Shown here: piece after piece, positions 25,946 to 34,858 of the stretch
Layout: each line of letters begins with the position of its first letter
How positions within the stretch are numbered: the first letter of the stretch is position 1
NCBI RefSeq assembly: GCF_009674665.1
Contig: NZ_WKJD01000004.1
Span: 62,001 to 126,000, forward strand
Reading direction: 5' to 3'
Length of the DNA: 64,000 bases
DNA from: Agromyces kandeliae
GTDB taxonomy: Bacteria > Actinomycetota > Actinomycetes > Actinomycetales > Microbacteriaceae
The notes under the pieces: generated by a model
Told to the model about the DNA's origin: nothing
Seen by the model: only the letters and a program-made list of their open reading frames with translations
Databases searched by the model: none
Made by a program: the position numbers and the translations under genes

Positions 25946-27042
25946 CGACGTACCTCCTCGCCGGCGGCGGCACCGCCGGCCACGTGAACCCGCTGCTCGC
26001 CGTCGCCGACCGGCTGCGCGAGCACGACCCGGAGGCGGTCGTCCTCGTGCTCGGCACGGCCGAGGGCCTCGAGTCGCGCCTCGTGCCCGCCCGAGGCTAC
26101 GAGCTGCTCACCATCGAGAAGGTCCCATTCCCGCGCCGGCCGAACGGAGCAGCGCTCCGGTTCCCGGCTCGCTTCCGTCGCTCGATCGCCGACGTGCGCG
26201 AGATGATCGCCGATCGCGGCGTGGACGTCGTCGTCGGCTTCGGCGGGTACGTGTCGACGCCCGCCTACCTCGCGGCGCGCGGCGCCGGCATCCCGGTGGT
26301 GATCCACGAGGCGAACGCACGGCCCGGCCTCGCCAATCGGCTGGGTGCGCGCTTCGCGGCCGGGGTCGGGGTCGCGTTCGCGGGAACGCCGCTTCCGCAT
26401 GCCGAGTTCGTCGGGATGCCGCTGCGGCGCGAGATCGAGACCCTCGACCGGGCGGCGCGGCGCGAGGAGGCCGCCGCGTTCTTCGGGCTCGATCCCGAAC
26501 GACCGGTGCTGCTCGTGACCGGCGGGTCGCTCGGCGCCCGCCGGATCAACCGGACGACGGTCGACAGCGCGGACGTGCTGACGACGAGCGGCTGGCAGGT
26601 GCTCCACGTGACCGGTGCGAAGTCCGAGGTCGAGGACCCGGGCATCGCCGACTACCGGATGGTCGAGTACGCCGACCGGATGGACCTCGCACTCGCGATC
26701 GCCGACGCCGCGGTCTCCCGCGCCGGCGCCGCGACGGTGAGCGAGCTCTCCGCGCTCGGCATCCCGGCCCTGTACGTGCCGTACCCGGTCGGCAACGGCG
26801 AGCAGCGCTTCAACGCCGCGGGCGTGGTCGAGGCCGGAGGCGGCGTCCTCGTCGACGACGCCGACTTCCTGCCGGGCCGGGTCGCGAGCGAACTGGTGCC
26901 CCTGCTCGCCGACCGCGACCGCCTCGGGCGGATGGCGCGGGCCGCGGCATCCGTCGGCGCACTCGACGGCACCGACCGCATGATCGCGCTCGTCGACGGC
27001 GCGCTGCACCGCGACGGCGGCGTCGGCGCCGCAGGCGCGTAA
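25942..27042 (+). CDS. murG: UDP-GlcNAc:lipid I GlcNAc transferase MurG
   Basis: A 366-residue GT28 glycosyltransferase acting at the inner membrane face to convert lipid I to lipid II. The N-terminal glycine loop [17 protein letters not shown], the second [38 protein letters not shown] and the UDP-GlcNAc site [24 protein letters not shown] are present in order. ATG overlaps the ftsW stop. A 43-bp gap separates it from murC. Confidence 0.96.
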   Translation: MTTYLLAGGGTAGHVNPLLAVADRLREHDPEAVVLVLGTAEGLESRLVPARGYELLTIEKVPFPRRPNGAALRFPARFRRSIADVREMIADRGVDVVVGFGGYVSTPAYLAARGAGIPVVIHEANARPGLANRLGARFAAGVGVAFAGTPLPHAEFVGMPLRREIETLDRAARREEAAAFFGLDPERPVLLVTGGSLGARRINRTTVDSADVLTTSGWQVLHVTGAKSEVEDPGIADYRMVEYADRMDLALAIADAAVSRAGAATVSELSALGIPALYVPYPVGNGEQRFNAAGVVEAGGGVLVDDADFLPGRVASELVPLLADRDRLGRMARAAASVGALDGTDRMIALVDGALHRDGGVGAAGA

Positions 27043-27085
27043 CGTTGAACCGACCGAACCACTCTCCAGGAAGCACCGCGACACC

Positions 27086-28492
27086 GTGACGATCAAGCCC
27101 GACCTCTCCATCGCGATCCCCGCCGACCTCGGCGCCGTGCACTTCGTCGGCATCGGCGGGTCGGGCATGAGCGGCATCGCGCGGCTCGCCCTCGGCGCCG
27201 GCCATCGCGTGACCGGCTCCGACGTCCGCGACTCGGCCAACGTCGCGGCGCTGCGCGAGCTCGGCGCCACGATCGCGATCGGCCACGCGGCCGAGAACCT
27301 GCCGGACGACGTCGACACGGTCGTGGTGACGGGTGCGCTCTGGCAGGACAACCCGGAGTACCAGTTGGCGCTCGAGCGCGGGCTGCCCGTGCTGCACCGC
27401 TCCCAGGCGCTCGCCTCCGTGATCTCCGGCCAGCGGCTCGTCTCGGTCGCGGGCGCGCACGGCAAGACCACCTCGACGGGCATGATCATCACCGGGCTGC
27501 TCGCGCTCGGCGAGGATCCGAGCTTCGTCAACGGCGGTGTCATCGAGGAGCTGGGCGTCAGCGCGGCATCCGGCTCGGGGGAGCTGTTCGTCGTCGAGGC
27601 CGACGAATCGGACGGTTCCTTCCTGCTCTACGACACCTCGGTGGCGCTCATCACGAACGTCGACCCCGACCACCTCGACCACTACGGTTCACTCGACGCG
27701 TTCGAGCAGGCGTTCGTCGACTTCGCCGACCGGGCGAGCGAGTTCGTGGTGATCTCCTCCGATGACGCCGGCGCGACGCGCGTGCGGGACCGGCTCTCGC
27801 ACGAGCGCGTGCTCACGTTCGGCGAGGCGGCGGATGCGACGATCCGCGTGCACTCGATCTCGACCGACGGGCCCGTGTCGTTCGCCGTCGACCACGAGGG
27901 CCAGACCCATCGCGCGCAGCTGCGGATCCCCGGCCGGCACAACGCGATCAACGCGGCCGGCGCGTTCGCGGTGCTGGTCGGCCTCGGCTTCGACCCTGCG
28001 GCATCGCTCGAGGGCATCGCTCGGTTCGCCGGCACCGGGCGGCGGTTCGAACTGCACGGCGTCGTCGACGGCGTCAGCGTGTACGACGACTACGCCCACC
28101 ACCCGACGGAGGTCGCCGCGGCGCTCGCGGCGGCCCGCACCGTCGTCGGCGACGGCCGCATCATCGCCGTGCACCAACCGCACCTCTACAGCCGCACGCG
28201 CCTGTTCGCGAAGGAGTTCGCAGAGGTGCTGGAGCGATACGCCGACGAGACCGTGGTGCTCGACGTGTACGGCGCCCGCGAGGACCCGGAGCCGGGGGTC
28301 ACCGGCGCGTTGGTCAGCGAGAGATTCGAGCATCCCGGGCGGGTGGCGTTCATCGCCGACTGGCAGGAGGCCGCCGACCACACCGCGCGCATCGCGCGTC
28401 CCGGTGACTTCGTGATCACCCTCGGCTGCGGCGACGTCTACCGGATCGTGCCGCAGCTGCTCGGCTCGCTCGAACGCGAGCGGGACGCCTGA
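27086..28492 (+). CDS. murC: UDP-MurNAc-L-alanine ligase MurC
   Basis: A 468-residue Mur ligase adding the first stem residue (L-Ala, or Gly in many group B peptidoglycan organisms) to UDP-MurNAc. Rossmann motif [18 protein letters not shown]-loop [34 protein letters not shown] with the lysine region, and [10 protein letters not shown] with YSRTRLF are all present. GTG start after CCAGGAAGC. The next gene ftsQ begins 10 bp after the stop. Confidence 0.96.
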   Translation: MTIKPDLSIAIPADLGAVHFVGIGGSGMSGIARLALGAGHRVTGSDVRDSANVAALRELGATIAIGHAAENLPDDVDTVVVTGALWQDNPEYQLALERGLPVLHRSQALASVISGQRLVSVAGAHGKTTSTGMIITGLLALGEDPSFVNGGVIEELGVSAASGSGELFVVEADESDGSFLLYDTSVALITNVDPDHLDHYGSLDAFEQAFVDFADRASEFVVISSDDAGATRVRDRLSHERVLTFGEAADATIRVHSISTDGPVSFAVDHEGQTHRAQLRIPGRHNAINAAGAFAVLVGLGFDPAASLEGIARFAGTGRRFELHGVVDGVSVYDDYAHHPTEVAAALAAARTVVGDGRIIAVHQPHLYSRTRLFAKEFAEVLERYADETVVLDVYGAREDPEPGVTGALVSERFEHPGRVAFIADWQEAADHTARIARPGDFVITLGCGDVYRIVPQLLGSLERERDA

Positions 28493-28502
28493 TCGGAGTC
28501 CG

Positions 28503-29558
28503 GTGAAGCGGCCGCAGGGATTCGACGGGGCGCGACCGGCTCGCGGCGGTGGGGCGTCGTCGACGACCGCGGCTCCGGCCGCGGGGTCGGCGGCGGCCGC
28601 GACGGGCATGCGCACCGGCGGCGCCGGCCGCGACGCGACGCCGGCGCGGGGCGCGACCCGCCAGGACCGGAACGCGACGGAACCCATCGCGCTGCCCGTC
28701 GGCGGCGTCGCGGTCCTGGAGGGGGCGGCCGGTGACGACAGCGGGGGCGACGAGGGTCGCAGCGCCGATGCCGCGGCTCCGTCCCGGCGCGACGATCGTG
28801 CGTCACGTCGTGCACTGGCCGCTGCCGAGCGGGCACGACGCAGGTACGAGCGGCAGGAGGTGCGGCGCTTCACGCGGCGGAGCCGGCTCCGCCGGGCGAC
28901 GTGGATCACCATCGTCGCGTCGATCGTCGCGATCGGCGTCGCCGCGGTCGCGATCGCGTACTCGCCGCTCATGGCGCTCCGCGAGGTGCGCGTCGAGGGG
29001 GCGTCCCGGATCGCCGAGGCCGACGTCCGGGCCGCCTTCGACGACCGCGTCGGCACGCCGCTTCCCCTCATCGCCCCCGACGAGGTCCAGCGCGCGCTCT
29101 CCGCGTTCCCGCTGATCGAGACCTACTCGACCGAGACCGTGCCTCCGGGCACGCTCGTCGTGCGGATCGTCGAGCGGTCGCCGGTCGGGGTGCTCGACAC
29201 GTCCTCGGGCCTGATGGCGGTGGACGCCGCGGGCGTGGTCGTCGAGCGCGTCGACGCGGTGCCGGACGGGCTTCCGCTCATCCAGGTCGAGGGCGGCATC
29301 GACGATCCGTCGTTCCGGGCGGCCGGGCGAGTGCTGCGGAGCCTTCCCGCCGAGTTGCGTGCGGAGATCGCGTCGGTCACGGCGGTCTCCGCGGACGACG
29401 TGCGGTTCGAGTTGGACGGCGGCGCGAGCGTGATCTGGGGGAGCGCGGACGATGCGGCCCTGAAGACCACCGTGCTCCAGGACCTGATGGCGGCGGTCCC
29501 GCCCGACCAGGTCGCGCGATACGACGTCTCCGCTCCGCTCAGCCCGGTCACCGGGTGA
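28503..29558 (+). CDS. ftsQ: Cell division protein FtsQ
   Basis: A 351-residue single-pass protein. The first ~135 residues are an Ala/Gly/Arg-rich, low-complexity cytosolic arm, unusually long. One transmembrane helix (TWITIVASIVAIGVAAVAIAY at about 137-157) is followed by the POTRA domain (ALREVRVEGASRIAEADVRA) and the FtsQ beta domain with ERSPVGVLDTSSGLMAVDAAG. It bridges FtsL/FtsB to the rest of the divisome. GTG start. There is no separate promoter from murC, 10 bp upstream. Confidence 0.92.
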   Translation: MKRPQGFDGARPARGGGASSTTAAPAAGSAAAATGMRTGGAGRDATPARGATRQDRNATEPIALPVGGVAVLEGAAGDDSGGDEGRSADAAAPSRRDDRASRRALAAAERARRRYERQEVRRFTRRSRLRRATWITIVASIVAIGVAAVAIAYSPLMALREVRVEGASRIAEADVRAAFDDRVGTPLPLIAPDEVQRALSAFPLIETYSTETVPPGTLVVRIVERSPVGVLDTSSGLMAVDAAGVVVERVDAVPDGLPLIQVEGGIDDPSFRAAGRVLRSLPAELRAEIASVTAVSADDVRFELDGGASVIWGSADDAALKTTVLQDLMAAVPPDQVARYDVSAPLSPVTG

Positions 29559-29637
29559 TCCCGGTCGGTCGGGATCGCGACACGCCGGGCTCGCCGTGCG
29601 GGCCGTCCGTCGGCGCCCCATACCTTCGATTCAGGAA

Positions 29638-29695
29638 TTGCATACTCGGCATAACTTTAACCTTCGAGTAGAGGTTCAGGGTTCAGAGTTCGCAG
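29638..29695 (+). promoter_or_regulatory. AT-rich ftsZ leader with stem-loop and tandem GGTTCAG
   Basis: An AT-rich island in very GC-rich DNA just before ftsZ, with TTGCAT (29638-29643) and -10-like TAACTT (29652-29657) and TAACCT (29658-29663). AACCT (29659-29663) can pair with AGGTT (29672-29676). GGTTCAG occurs twice in tandem (29673-29686), followed by a degenerate third copy. This is probably the ftsZ promoter and leader; the exact -10 cannot be fixed from sequence. Confidence 0.5.
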
Positions 29696-29707
29696 AGAGG
29701 GCCGGAC

Positions 29708-30907
29708 ATGTCGACAAACCAGAACTACCTCGCCGTCATCAAGGTCGTCGGCATCGGCGGAGGCGGCGTCAACGCCGTCAACCGCATGATCGAACTCGGC
29801 CTCCGCGGCGTCGAGTTCATCGCGATCAACACCGACGCCCAGGCATTGCTCATGTCCGACGCCGACGTCAAGCTCGACGTCGGCCGGGACCTGACCCGCG
29901 GACTCGGGGCGGGCGCCGACCCCGAGGTCGGCCGCCGGGCCGCCGAGGACCACGCAGAGGAGATCGAGGAGGCGCTCGCCGGCGCCGACATGGTCTTCGT
30001 CACCGCGGGCGAGGGCGGAGGCACTGGGACCGGCGGCGCTCCGGTCGTGGCGCGGATCGCGAAGTCGATCGGCGCGCTGACGATCGGCGTCGTCACCAAG
30101 CCGTTCAGCTTCGAGGGCAAGCGCCGCCAGACCCAGGCCGAGCAGGGCGTCGGGCGCCTGAAGGAGGAGGTCGACACCCTCATCGTGGTGCCGAACGACC
30201 GCCTGCTCGAGATCAGCGACCGCGGGATCTCGATGCTCGAGGCGTTCGCCACCGCAGACCAGGTGCTGCTCGCCGGTGTGCAGGGCATCACCGACCTCAT
30301 CACGACGCCCGGCCTCATCAACCTCGACTTCGCCGACGTGAAGTCGGTCATGCAGGGAGCCGGCTCGGCACTCATGGGCATCGGGTCCTCCCGGGGAGCC
30401 GACCGGGCGATCAAGGCCGCCGAGCTGGCGGTCGCGAGTCCGCTGCTCGAGGCCTCCATCGACGGCGCCCACGGCGTGCTCCTCTCGATCCAGGGCGGCT
30501 CGAACCTCGGCATCTTCGAGATCAACGACGCCGCACGACTCGTGCAGGAGGCCGTCCACCCCGAGGCGAACATCATCTTCGGCGCGGTGATCGACGACAC
30601 GCTCGGCGACGAAGTCCGGGTGACGGTCATCGCCGCCGGGTTCGATGGCGGAGACCCGACGCCGAGAGCCGCGGAGGTCCGCCAGCCGAGCGCCGTACCG
30701 GCGGCCGTCGGAGCGGCCGGCGCCGGCGGAGCCGGGGCCGGACTGCTCGGCGGGGACGCGGTCGAGGGCATCACGGAGATCGACATCGAGGAACTCGTCG
30801 AGACGGCGAACTGGGGCGAGGCGAGTACGACCGCCGACCAGATCGTGTCGGACCCCGCGTTCGGGGACGACTCGGACGACCTCGACATCCCCGACTTCCT
30901 GAAGTGA
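29708..30907 (+). CDS. ftsZ: Cell division GTPase FtsZ
   Basis: A 399-residue tubulin homologue that forms the Z ring. Nucleotide site [13 protein letters not shown], tubulin signature [12 protein letters not shown], synergy-loop [11 protein letters not shown] and the GSGLMGIGS equivalent are intact. A short Gly/Ala linker leads to the conserved tail [10 protein letters not shown], which binds SepF (encoded 750 bp downstream) and other partners. The ATG follows GAGAGGGCC. It has its own AT-rich leader, so it is likely transcribed from an internal promoter as well as with ftsQ. Confidence 0.98.
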   Translation: MSTNQNYLAVIKVVGIGGGGVNAVNRMIELGLRGVEFIAINTDAQALLMSDADVKLDVGRDLTRGLGAGADPEVGRRAAEDHAEEIEEALAGADMVFVTAGEGGGTGTGGAPVVARIAKSIGALTIGVVTKPFSFEGKRRQTQAEQGVGRLKEEVDTLIVVPNDRLLEISDRGISMLEAFATADQVLLAGVQGITDLITTPGLINLDFADVKSVMQGAGSALMGIGSSRGADRAIKAAELAVASPLLEASIDGAHGVLLSIQGGSNLGIFEINDAARLVQEAVHPEANIIFGAVIDDTLGDEVRVTVIAAGFDGGDPTPRAAEVRQPSAVPAAVGAAGAGGAGAGLLGGDAVEGITEIDIEELVETANWGEASTTADQIVSDPAFGDDSDDLDIPDFLK

Positions 30908-30953
30908 TTGCCGGGACTCCGCGGCGCCGTCCGACCAGCGCGGGCGGCGCCGC

Positions 30954-31619
30954 GTGAGCGGGCTCGCCGAACGCCTCGAGACCGTTCGCTGCGGCATCGC
31001 GGACGCGGCTCGCGACGCAGGTCGCGAGCCCGGGGAGATCACCACGATCGTCGTGACGAAGTTCCATCCGGAGTCGCTCATCCGCGAACTCGCGAGCCTG
31101 GGCGTCCGCGACATCGGCGAGAACCGGCACCAGGAGGCGCAGGCGAAGGCTCGTGCGCTCGCCGACCTCGACCTCCGCTGGCACTTCGTCGGGCAGCTGC
31201 AGAGCAAGAAGGCCCGACAGGTGCGCACCTACGCCTCGGTGATCCACTCGATCGACCGGGACTCGCTCGTCGACGCGCTGCGCTCCGACGAGGACGAGGT
31301 CGACGGCTTCATCCAGGTCAACCTGACCACGGATCCCAACCGCGGCGGCGTCGCACCCGACGAGCTCGAACCGATGGTCGAACGCGTCCTCGCCACGCCG
31401 GGGATCCGGCTGCTCGGGCTGATGGCCGTCGCGCCGCTCGACGAGTCCGCCCGGGTGGCCTTCGCGCGAACGCGTGCGCTCTCCGAGCGGGTCCGGTCGC
31501 TCGCGCCCGCGGCGACCGCGCTGTCCATGGGCATGTCCCACGACTATCGGGACGCGATCCTGGAGGGCGCGACACACCTTCGGATCGGCACGGCAATCAC
31601 GGGCAAGCGCCCGGCCTGA
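30954..31619 (+). CDS. PLP homeostasis protein, YggS/PROSC family
   Basis: A 221-residue single-domain TIM-barrel protein that binds pyridoxal phosphate on the Lys in IVVTKFHP. IGENRHQEA, WHFVGQLQSKK, SIDR and GLMAVAPL, and the C-terminal SMGMSHDYRDAILEGATHLRIGTAI are family hallmarks. It balances PLP and amino acid pools rather than catalysing a known reaction. In most actinobacteria a laccase-domain gene (yfiH/pgeF) stands between ftsZ and this gene; here only 46 bp separate them. GTG start. Confidence 0.93.
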   Translation: MSGLAERLETVRCGIADAARDAGREPGEITTIVVTKFHPESLIRELASLGVRDIGENRHQEAQAKARALADLDLRWHFVGQLQSKKARQVRTYASVIHSIDRDSLVDALRSDEDEVDGFIQVNLTTDPNRGGVAPDELEPMVERVLATPGIRLLGLMAVAPLDESARVAFARTRALSERVRSLAPAATALSMGMSHDYRDAILEGATHLRIGTAITGKRPA

Positions 31620-31622
31620 GGC

Positions 31623-31628
31623 TAGCCT
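31623..31628 (+). promoter_or_regulatory. Candidate -10 box TAGCCT for sepF
   Basis: TAGCCT begins 4 bp after the YggS-family stop codon and lies 30 bp before the sepF ATG, giving a leader of about 24 nt with the ribosome binding site GGAGG. Confidence 0.4.
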
Positions 31629-31658
31629 CGAAGCACGGAACCACTGACGGAGGCAGCG

Positions 31659-32135
31659 ATGTCGAACCCGCTCAAGAAGACCATGGTCTACCTGGGACTC
31701 GCCGACGAGGAGCTCGAGCCCGAGTCGCCCCCGGCCGCGGCGTCGCCGGCGCCGGTCGTGCACGCTGCGCCCACGCCGGCCCCCAAGGGCGGCGCCGCCG
31801 TCACCCCCCTCCGAAAGCACCACGTGCAACCGACACCCCCGCAGGCGGAGATGAACGAGATCCTCACGGTGCACCCGCGCCAGTACCGAGACGCCCAGGT
31901 GATCGCCGAGTCCTTCCGCGAGGGGGTTCCGGTCATCATCAACCTGTCGCAGATGTCGGACGCCGACGCGCGTCGCCTCATCGACTTCGCGAGCGGCCTC
32001 TCGCAGGGCCTCTACGGCAAGATCGAGCGCGTGACGAGCAAGGTGTTCCTGCTCTCCCCGGCGCACGTCGTCGTGTCGGGCGAGGCCGGCGAGGCGGAGG
32101 GGGACGTGGAGTCCTCCTTCTTCTCGCACGCGTAG
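31659..32135 (+). CDS. sepF: Cell division protein SepF
   Basis: A 158-residue protein that anchors FtsZ filaments to the membrane. An N-terminal amphipathic helix ([16 protein letters not shown]) is followed by a Pro/Ala linker, then the SepF core from [18 protein letters not shown] to [15 protein letters not shown]. Actinobacteria generally lack FtsA, so SepF is the main FtsZ tether. The ATG follows GGAGGCAGCG. Its TAG stop is the start of the -10 box for yggT. Confidence 0.95.
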   Translation: MSNPLKKTMVYLGLADEELEPESPPAAASPAPVVHAAPTPAPKGGAAVTPLRKHHVQPTPPQAEMNEILTVHPRQYRDAQVIAESFREGVPVIINLSQMSDADARRLIDFASGLSQGLYGKIERVTSKVFLLSPAHVVVSGEAGEAEGDVESSFFSHA

Positions 32136-32138
32136 ACT
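32133..32138 (+). promoter_or_regulatory. -10 box TAGACT for yggT, built into the sepF stop codon
   Basis: TAGACT ends 7 nt before the GTG of yggT, so a near-leaderless transcript is possible. The first three bases are the TAG stop of sepF. Confidence 0.45.
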
Positions 32139-32145
32139 CCCGGAC

Positions 32146-32463
32146 GTGAGCGCACTCGCAGTCGTCTGGAACCTCGTCTACTCGCTCCTCCTCATCTACT
32201 TCTTCGTGATGTGGGCGCGGTTCGTCCTCGACCTCGTGCGGACGTTCAACCGGTCCTGGCGGCCGCGAGGTGTCGTGCTGGTGATCGTCGAGGCCGTGTA
32301 CACCGTCACCGACCCGCTCGTGCGGTTCTTCCGTCGCCTCATCCCGCCGATCCGCCTGGGGCAGATCGCCCTCGACCTCGGCTGGAGCGTCGCGATGCTC
32401 GTGGTCATCATCGCGATGACCGTCGTATCGTGGCTCGCGGCAGGTGCCGCCGCGGCGGCGTGA
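32146..32463 (+). CDS. YggT family membrane protein
   Basis: A 105-residue integral membrane protein with two long hydrophobic helices (about 5-30 and 75-100) flanking VYTVTDPLVRFFRRLIPP, the YggT signature. In Gram-positive bacteria it sits between sepF and divIVA and is thought to help division or membrane organisation; no biochemical function is established. GTG start, 10 bp after sepF. Confidence 0.92.
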   Translation: MSALAVVWNLVYSLLLIYFFVMWARFVLDLVRTFNRSWRPRGVVLVIVEAVYTVTDPLVRFFRRLIPPIRLGQIALDLGWSVAMLVVIIAMTVVSWLAAGAAAAA

Positions 32464-32501
32464 GCCGAGGCGCGATGAGGGCGCGCCGACCGGCCGGCGC
32501 A

Positions 32502-32535
32502 CTGCATCGGCGAGGTTCTCTTGCTACCGTTAGCA
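32502..32535 (+). promoter_or_regulatory. Candidate divIVA promoter with inverted repeat
   Basis: CTGCAT (32502-32507), 17 bp, TACCGT (32525-32530) form a possible promoter. TGCTA (32522-32526) and TAGCA (32531-32535) make a perfect inverted repeat around CCGT, directly on the -10, a possible operator. The leader to divIVA would be about 40 nt. Confidence 0.4.
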
Positions 32536-32577
32536 GAACGTGATCGAACCGTTCGACAGATTTGAGGGTGGGAAGCC

Positions 32578-33249
32578 ATGGCGCTAACTCCGGAAGATGT
32601 GGTCAACAAGCGCTTCCAGGCGACGAAGTTCCGGGAGGGCTACGACCAGGACGAAGTCGACGACTTCCTCGACGAGGTGGTGGTCGAGCTCCGCCGCCTG
32701 AACCAGGAGAACGAGGAGCTGCGCCAGCGCCTCTCCGCCGCCGAGTCGCGGGCAGCCGAGGGTGCCGGAGCCCCCGCCGCCGCGCCCGCTCCGGCTCCGA
32801 CGTACGCCGAGCCCGCAGCCGCCGCCCCGACGGTCGCCGTACCCACCCAGGCCGCGGTTCCGCAGTCCGAGATCGACGAGCAGACGAGCACCACGAACCT
32901 GCTTCAGCTCGCACGTCGGCTCCACGAGGAGCACGTCCGCGAGGGCGTCGAGAAGCGCGATGCGCTCATCGCCGAGGGGCACGCCACCGCGGCGCGCATC
33001 GTCGCGGAGGCCGAGGCGAAGCAGCGAGCCCAGATGGGCATCCTCGACCAGGAGCGCGTCGCGCTCGAGAAGCGCGTGGACGAGCTCCGCGTCTTCGAGC
33101 GGGACTACCGCGCCAAGCTGAAGAGCTACATCGAGGGTCAGCTGCGCGACCTCGACACGGCGCAGCCGGTGCAGGTCGGCGGCGCCGGCTACGGCCAGAC
33201 CGTCTCGGGCGAGCAGCCCGCACCGACCTTCCAGGGCTTTGGCGGCTGA
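32578..33249 (+). CDS. divIVA: Polar growth protein DivIVA (Wag31-like)
   Basis: A 223-residue coiled-coil protein that binds curved membrane at poles and septa and directs polar wall growth. The N-terminal DivIVA domain (MALTPEDVVNKRFQATKF, GYDQDEVDDFLDEV) is followed by a first coiled coil, an Ala/Pro-rich linker (residues ~60-100), a second coiled coil (EGVEKRDALIAEGHATAARI) and a short Gly-rich tail. In mycobacteria and relatives the homologue is phosphorylated by PASTA kinases, so pknL upstream could act on it. ATG after GAGGGTGGGAAG. Its 3' end overlaps lspA by 11 nt. Confidence 0.96.
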   Translation: MALTPEDVVNKRFQATKFREGYDQDEVDDFLDEVVVELRRLNQENEELRQRLSAAESRAAEGAGAPAAAPAPAPTYAEPAAAAPTVAVPTQAAVPQSEIDEQTSTTNLLQLARRLHEEHVREGVEKRDALIAEGHATAARIVAEAEAKQRAQMGILDQERVALEKRVDELRVFERDYRAKLKSYIEGQLRDLDTAQPVQVGGAGYGQTVSGEQPAPTFQGFGG

Positions 33250-33847
33250 GCGGCGGGCCAGGCTCGGCGTCACCGCACTGCTGGTCCTGGTCGGCGTCGC
33301 GATCACGGTCTACGCCGTCGACCAGGTCAGCAAGTACTTCGTGGTCACCACCCTCGCGGAGGGTGAGACCGTCCAGGTGATCGGCGACCTGCTGCACTGG
33401 CAGTTCGTACGGAACCCGGGTGCCGCCTTCTCGTTCGCGAGCGGCATGACCTGGGTGTTCACGATCCTCGCCGCCGGCGTGATCACGTTCATCATCTGGT
33501 TCGCCCGTCGGATCCGCTCGATCGCCTGGGCGCTCGTGTTCGGGCTCCTGCTCGGCGGCGTGCTCGGCAACCTCACCGACCGCCTCCTCCGTGAGCCGGG
33601 CTTCGGCATCGGGCACGTGATCGACTTCATCTCGACGCCCTGGATGCTCCCGGCGATCTACAACGTCGCCGACATCGCGATCGTGTCGAGCATGATCCTG
33701 TTCATGATCCTGACCATCCGGGGGATCGGCCTGGATGGATCCCGGCCCGTGAAGCCCGTCGAGGACGGCACCGGTTCGGCGGAGGCGGACGCCGCGGGGC
33801 ACGACGCCCGCGGCGGGGCGCCGGCCGAGCTCGCACGCGAGTCCTGA
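33239..33847 (+). CDS. lspA: Lipoprotein signal peptidase LspA
   Basis: A 202-residue four-helix membrane aspartyl protease that removes signal peptides from prolipoproteins. VDQVSKYFV in the first helix, [12 protein letters not shown], the catalytic Asp in LGNLTDRLL and the second in YNVADIAI are all present. A hydrophilic Gly/Ala/Asp-rich tail of ~30 residues follows. The only start before the first helix is TTG at 33239, 11 nt inside divIVA, so the start is somewhat uncertain. It is needed for lipoproteins such as the OpuC-like binding protein in this window. Confidence 0.95.
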   Translation: MAAERRARLGVTALLVLVGVAITVYAVDQVSKYFVVTTLAEGETVQVIGDLLHWQFVRNPGAAFSFASGMTWVFTILAAGVITFIIWFARRIRSIAWALVFGLLLGGVLGNLTDRLLREPGFGIGHVIDFISTPWMLPAIYNVADIAIVSSMILFMILTIRGIGLDGSRPVKPVEDGTGSAEADAAGHDARGGAPAELARES

Positions 33848-33848
33848 C

Positions 33849-34769
33849 GTGGAGCACCGTTCGCTGCCCGTCCCGGACGGGCTCGACGGGGTCCGCGTCG
33901 ATTCCGGGCTGGCGAAGCTGCTCGGCTTCTCGCGCACCCAGGCGGCCGAGATCGCCGCGGCCGGCGGCGCCAGCCTCGACGGCACCGTCGTCGACAAGTC
34001 GGACAGGCTCCGCGCGGGCGCCTGGCTCGAGGTGAGCTGGGCGCCTCCGCGGACGCTGCAGGTCGAGCCGATCCCCGTCCCGGACCTCGGGATCGTGCAC
34101 GACGACGACGAGATCGTCGTCGTCGACAAGCCCGCCGGCGTCGCCGCCCATCCGTCGCTCGGGTGGGAGGGCCCGACCGTGGTCGGGGCGCTCGCGGCAT
34201 CCGGCTACCGCATCTCGACCTCCGGCGCCCCCGAGCGCCAGGGCGTCGTGCACCGCCTCGACGCGGGCACGAGCGGCCTCATGGTCGTGGCGAAGTCGGA
34301 GTACGCGTACACGATGCTCAAGCGCGCATTCCACGATCGCGAGGTCGAGAAGATCTACCACGCGGTCGTGCAGGGGCACCCGGACCCCCTCGCGGGCACG
34401 ATCGACGCTCCGGTCGGCCGGCACCCCCGCTCGGAGTGGAAGTTCGCGGTGACCGTCGACGGCAAGCACGCCGTGACCCACTACGAGACGATCGAGGCGT
34501 TCCCGTACGCCTCGCTCCTCGAGATCCACCTCGAGACCGGGCGGACCCACCAGATCCGCGTGCACATGTCCGCGCAGCGGCACCCGTGCGCGGGCGACAC
34601 GATGTACGGCGCCGATCCGACGCTGAGCGCCCGGCTGGGGCTCACCCGGCAGTGGCTTCATGCGCGGCAGCTGTCGTTCGTGCACCCCGGCACAGGGGAG
34701 TGGTCGACGTACGAGTCGGACTACCCGGCCGACCTGGAGCACGCGCTCGACGTGCTCTCCGGCGACTGA
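33849..34769 (+). CDS. RluD-type pseudouridine synthase
   Basis: A 306-residue RluA-family enzyme that isomerises uridines in 23S rRNA. An S4-like N-domain ([20 protein letters not shown]) is followed by the catalytic motif [15 protein letters not shown] (Asp after RL) and the late family block [13 protein letters not shown] and [10 protein letters not shown]. The usual partner of lspA in bacteria. GTG start 1 bp after the lspA stop. Confidence 0.94.
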   Translation: MEHRSLPVPDGLDGVRVDSGLAKLLGFSRTQAAEIAAAGGASLDGTVVDKSDRLRAGAWLEVSWAPPRTLQVEPIPVPDLGIVHDDDEIVVVDKPAGVAAHPSLGWEGPTVVGALAASGYRISTSGAPERQGVVHRLDAGTSGLMVVAKSEYAYTMLKRAFHDREVEKIYHAVVQGHPDPLAGTIDAPVGRHPRSEWKFAVTVDGKHAVTHYETIEAFPYASLLEIHLETGRTHQIRVHMSAQRHPCAGDTMYGADPTLSARLGLTRQWLHARQLSFVHPGTGEWSTYESDYPADLEHALDVLSGD

Positions 34770-34806
34770 AACGCGCGCTGCCACCCGCTCGACGGGGGTT
34801 CGCCCA

Positions 34807-34812
34807 TAGACT
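34807..34812 (+). promoter_or_regulatory. Candidate -10 box TAGACT of dnaE
   Basis: TAGACT lies 46 bp before the dnaE GTG, giving a leader of about 40 nt that ends in GAAGAGGAG. Confidence 0.45.
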
Positions 34813-34858
34813 GAAATCACCCCAGAACCGCTCGCTGCACCATTCGAAGAGGAGCCCT

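Noticed and set aside
24799-27543. Long minus-strand open frame across ftsW, murG and murC
   Set aside because: Shadow of three conserved plus-strand genes; no recognisable domain.
34163-34858. N-terminal extension of dnaE from 34163
   Set aside because: The extra part overlaps the pseudouridine synthase gene out of frame; the PHP domain starts normally at the GTG at 34859.
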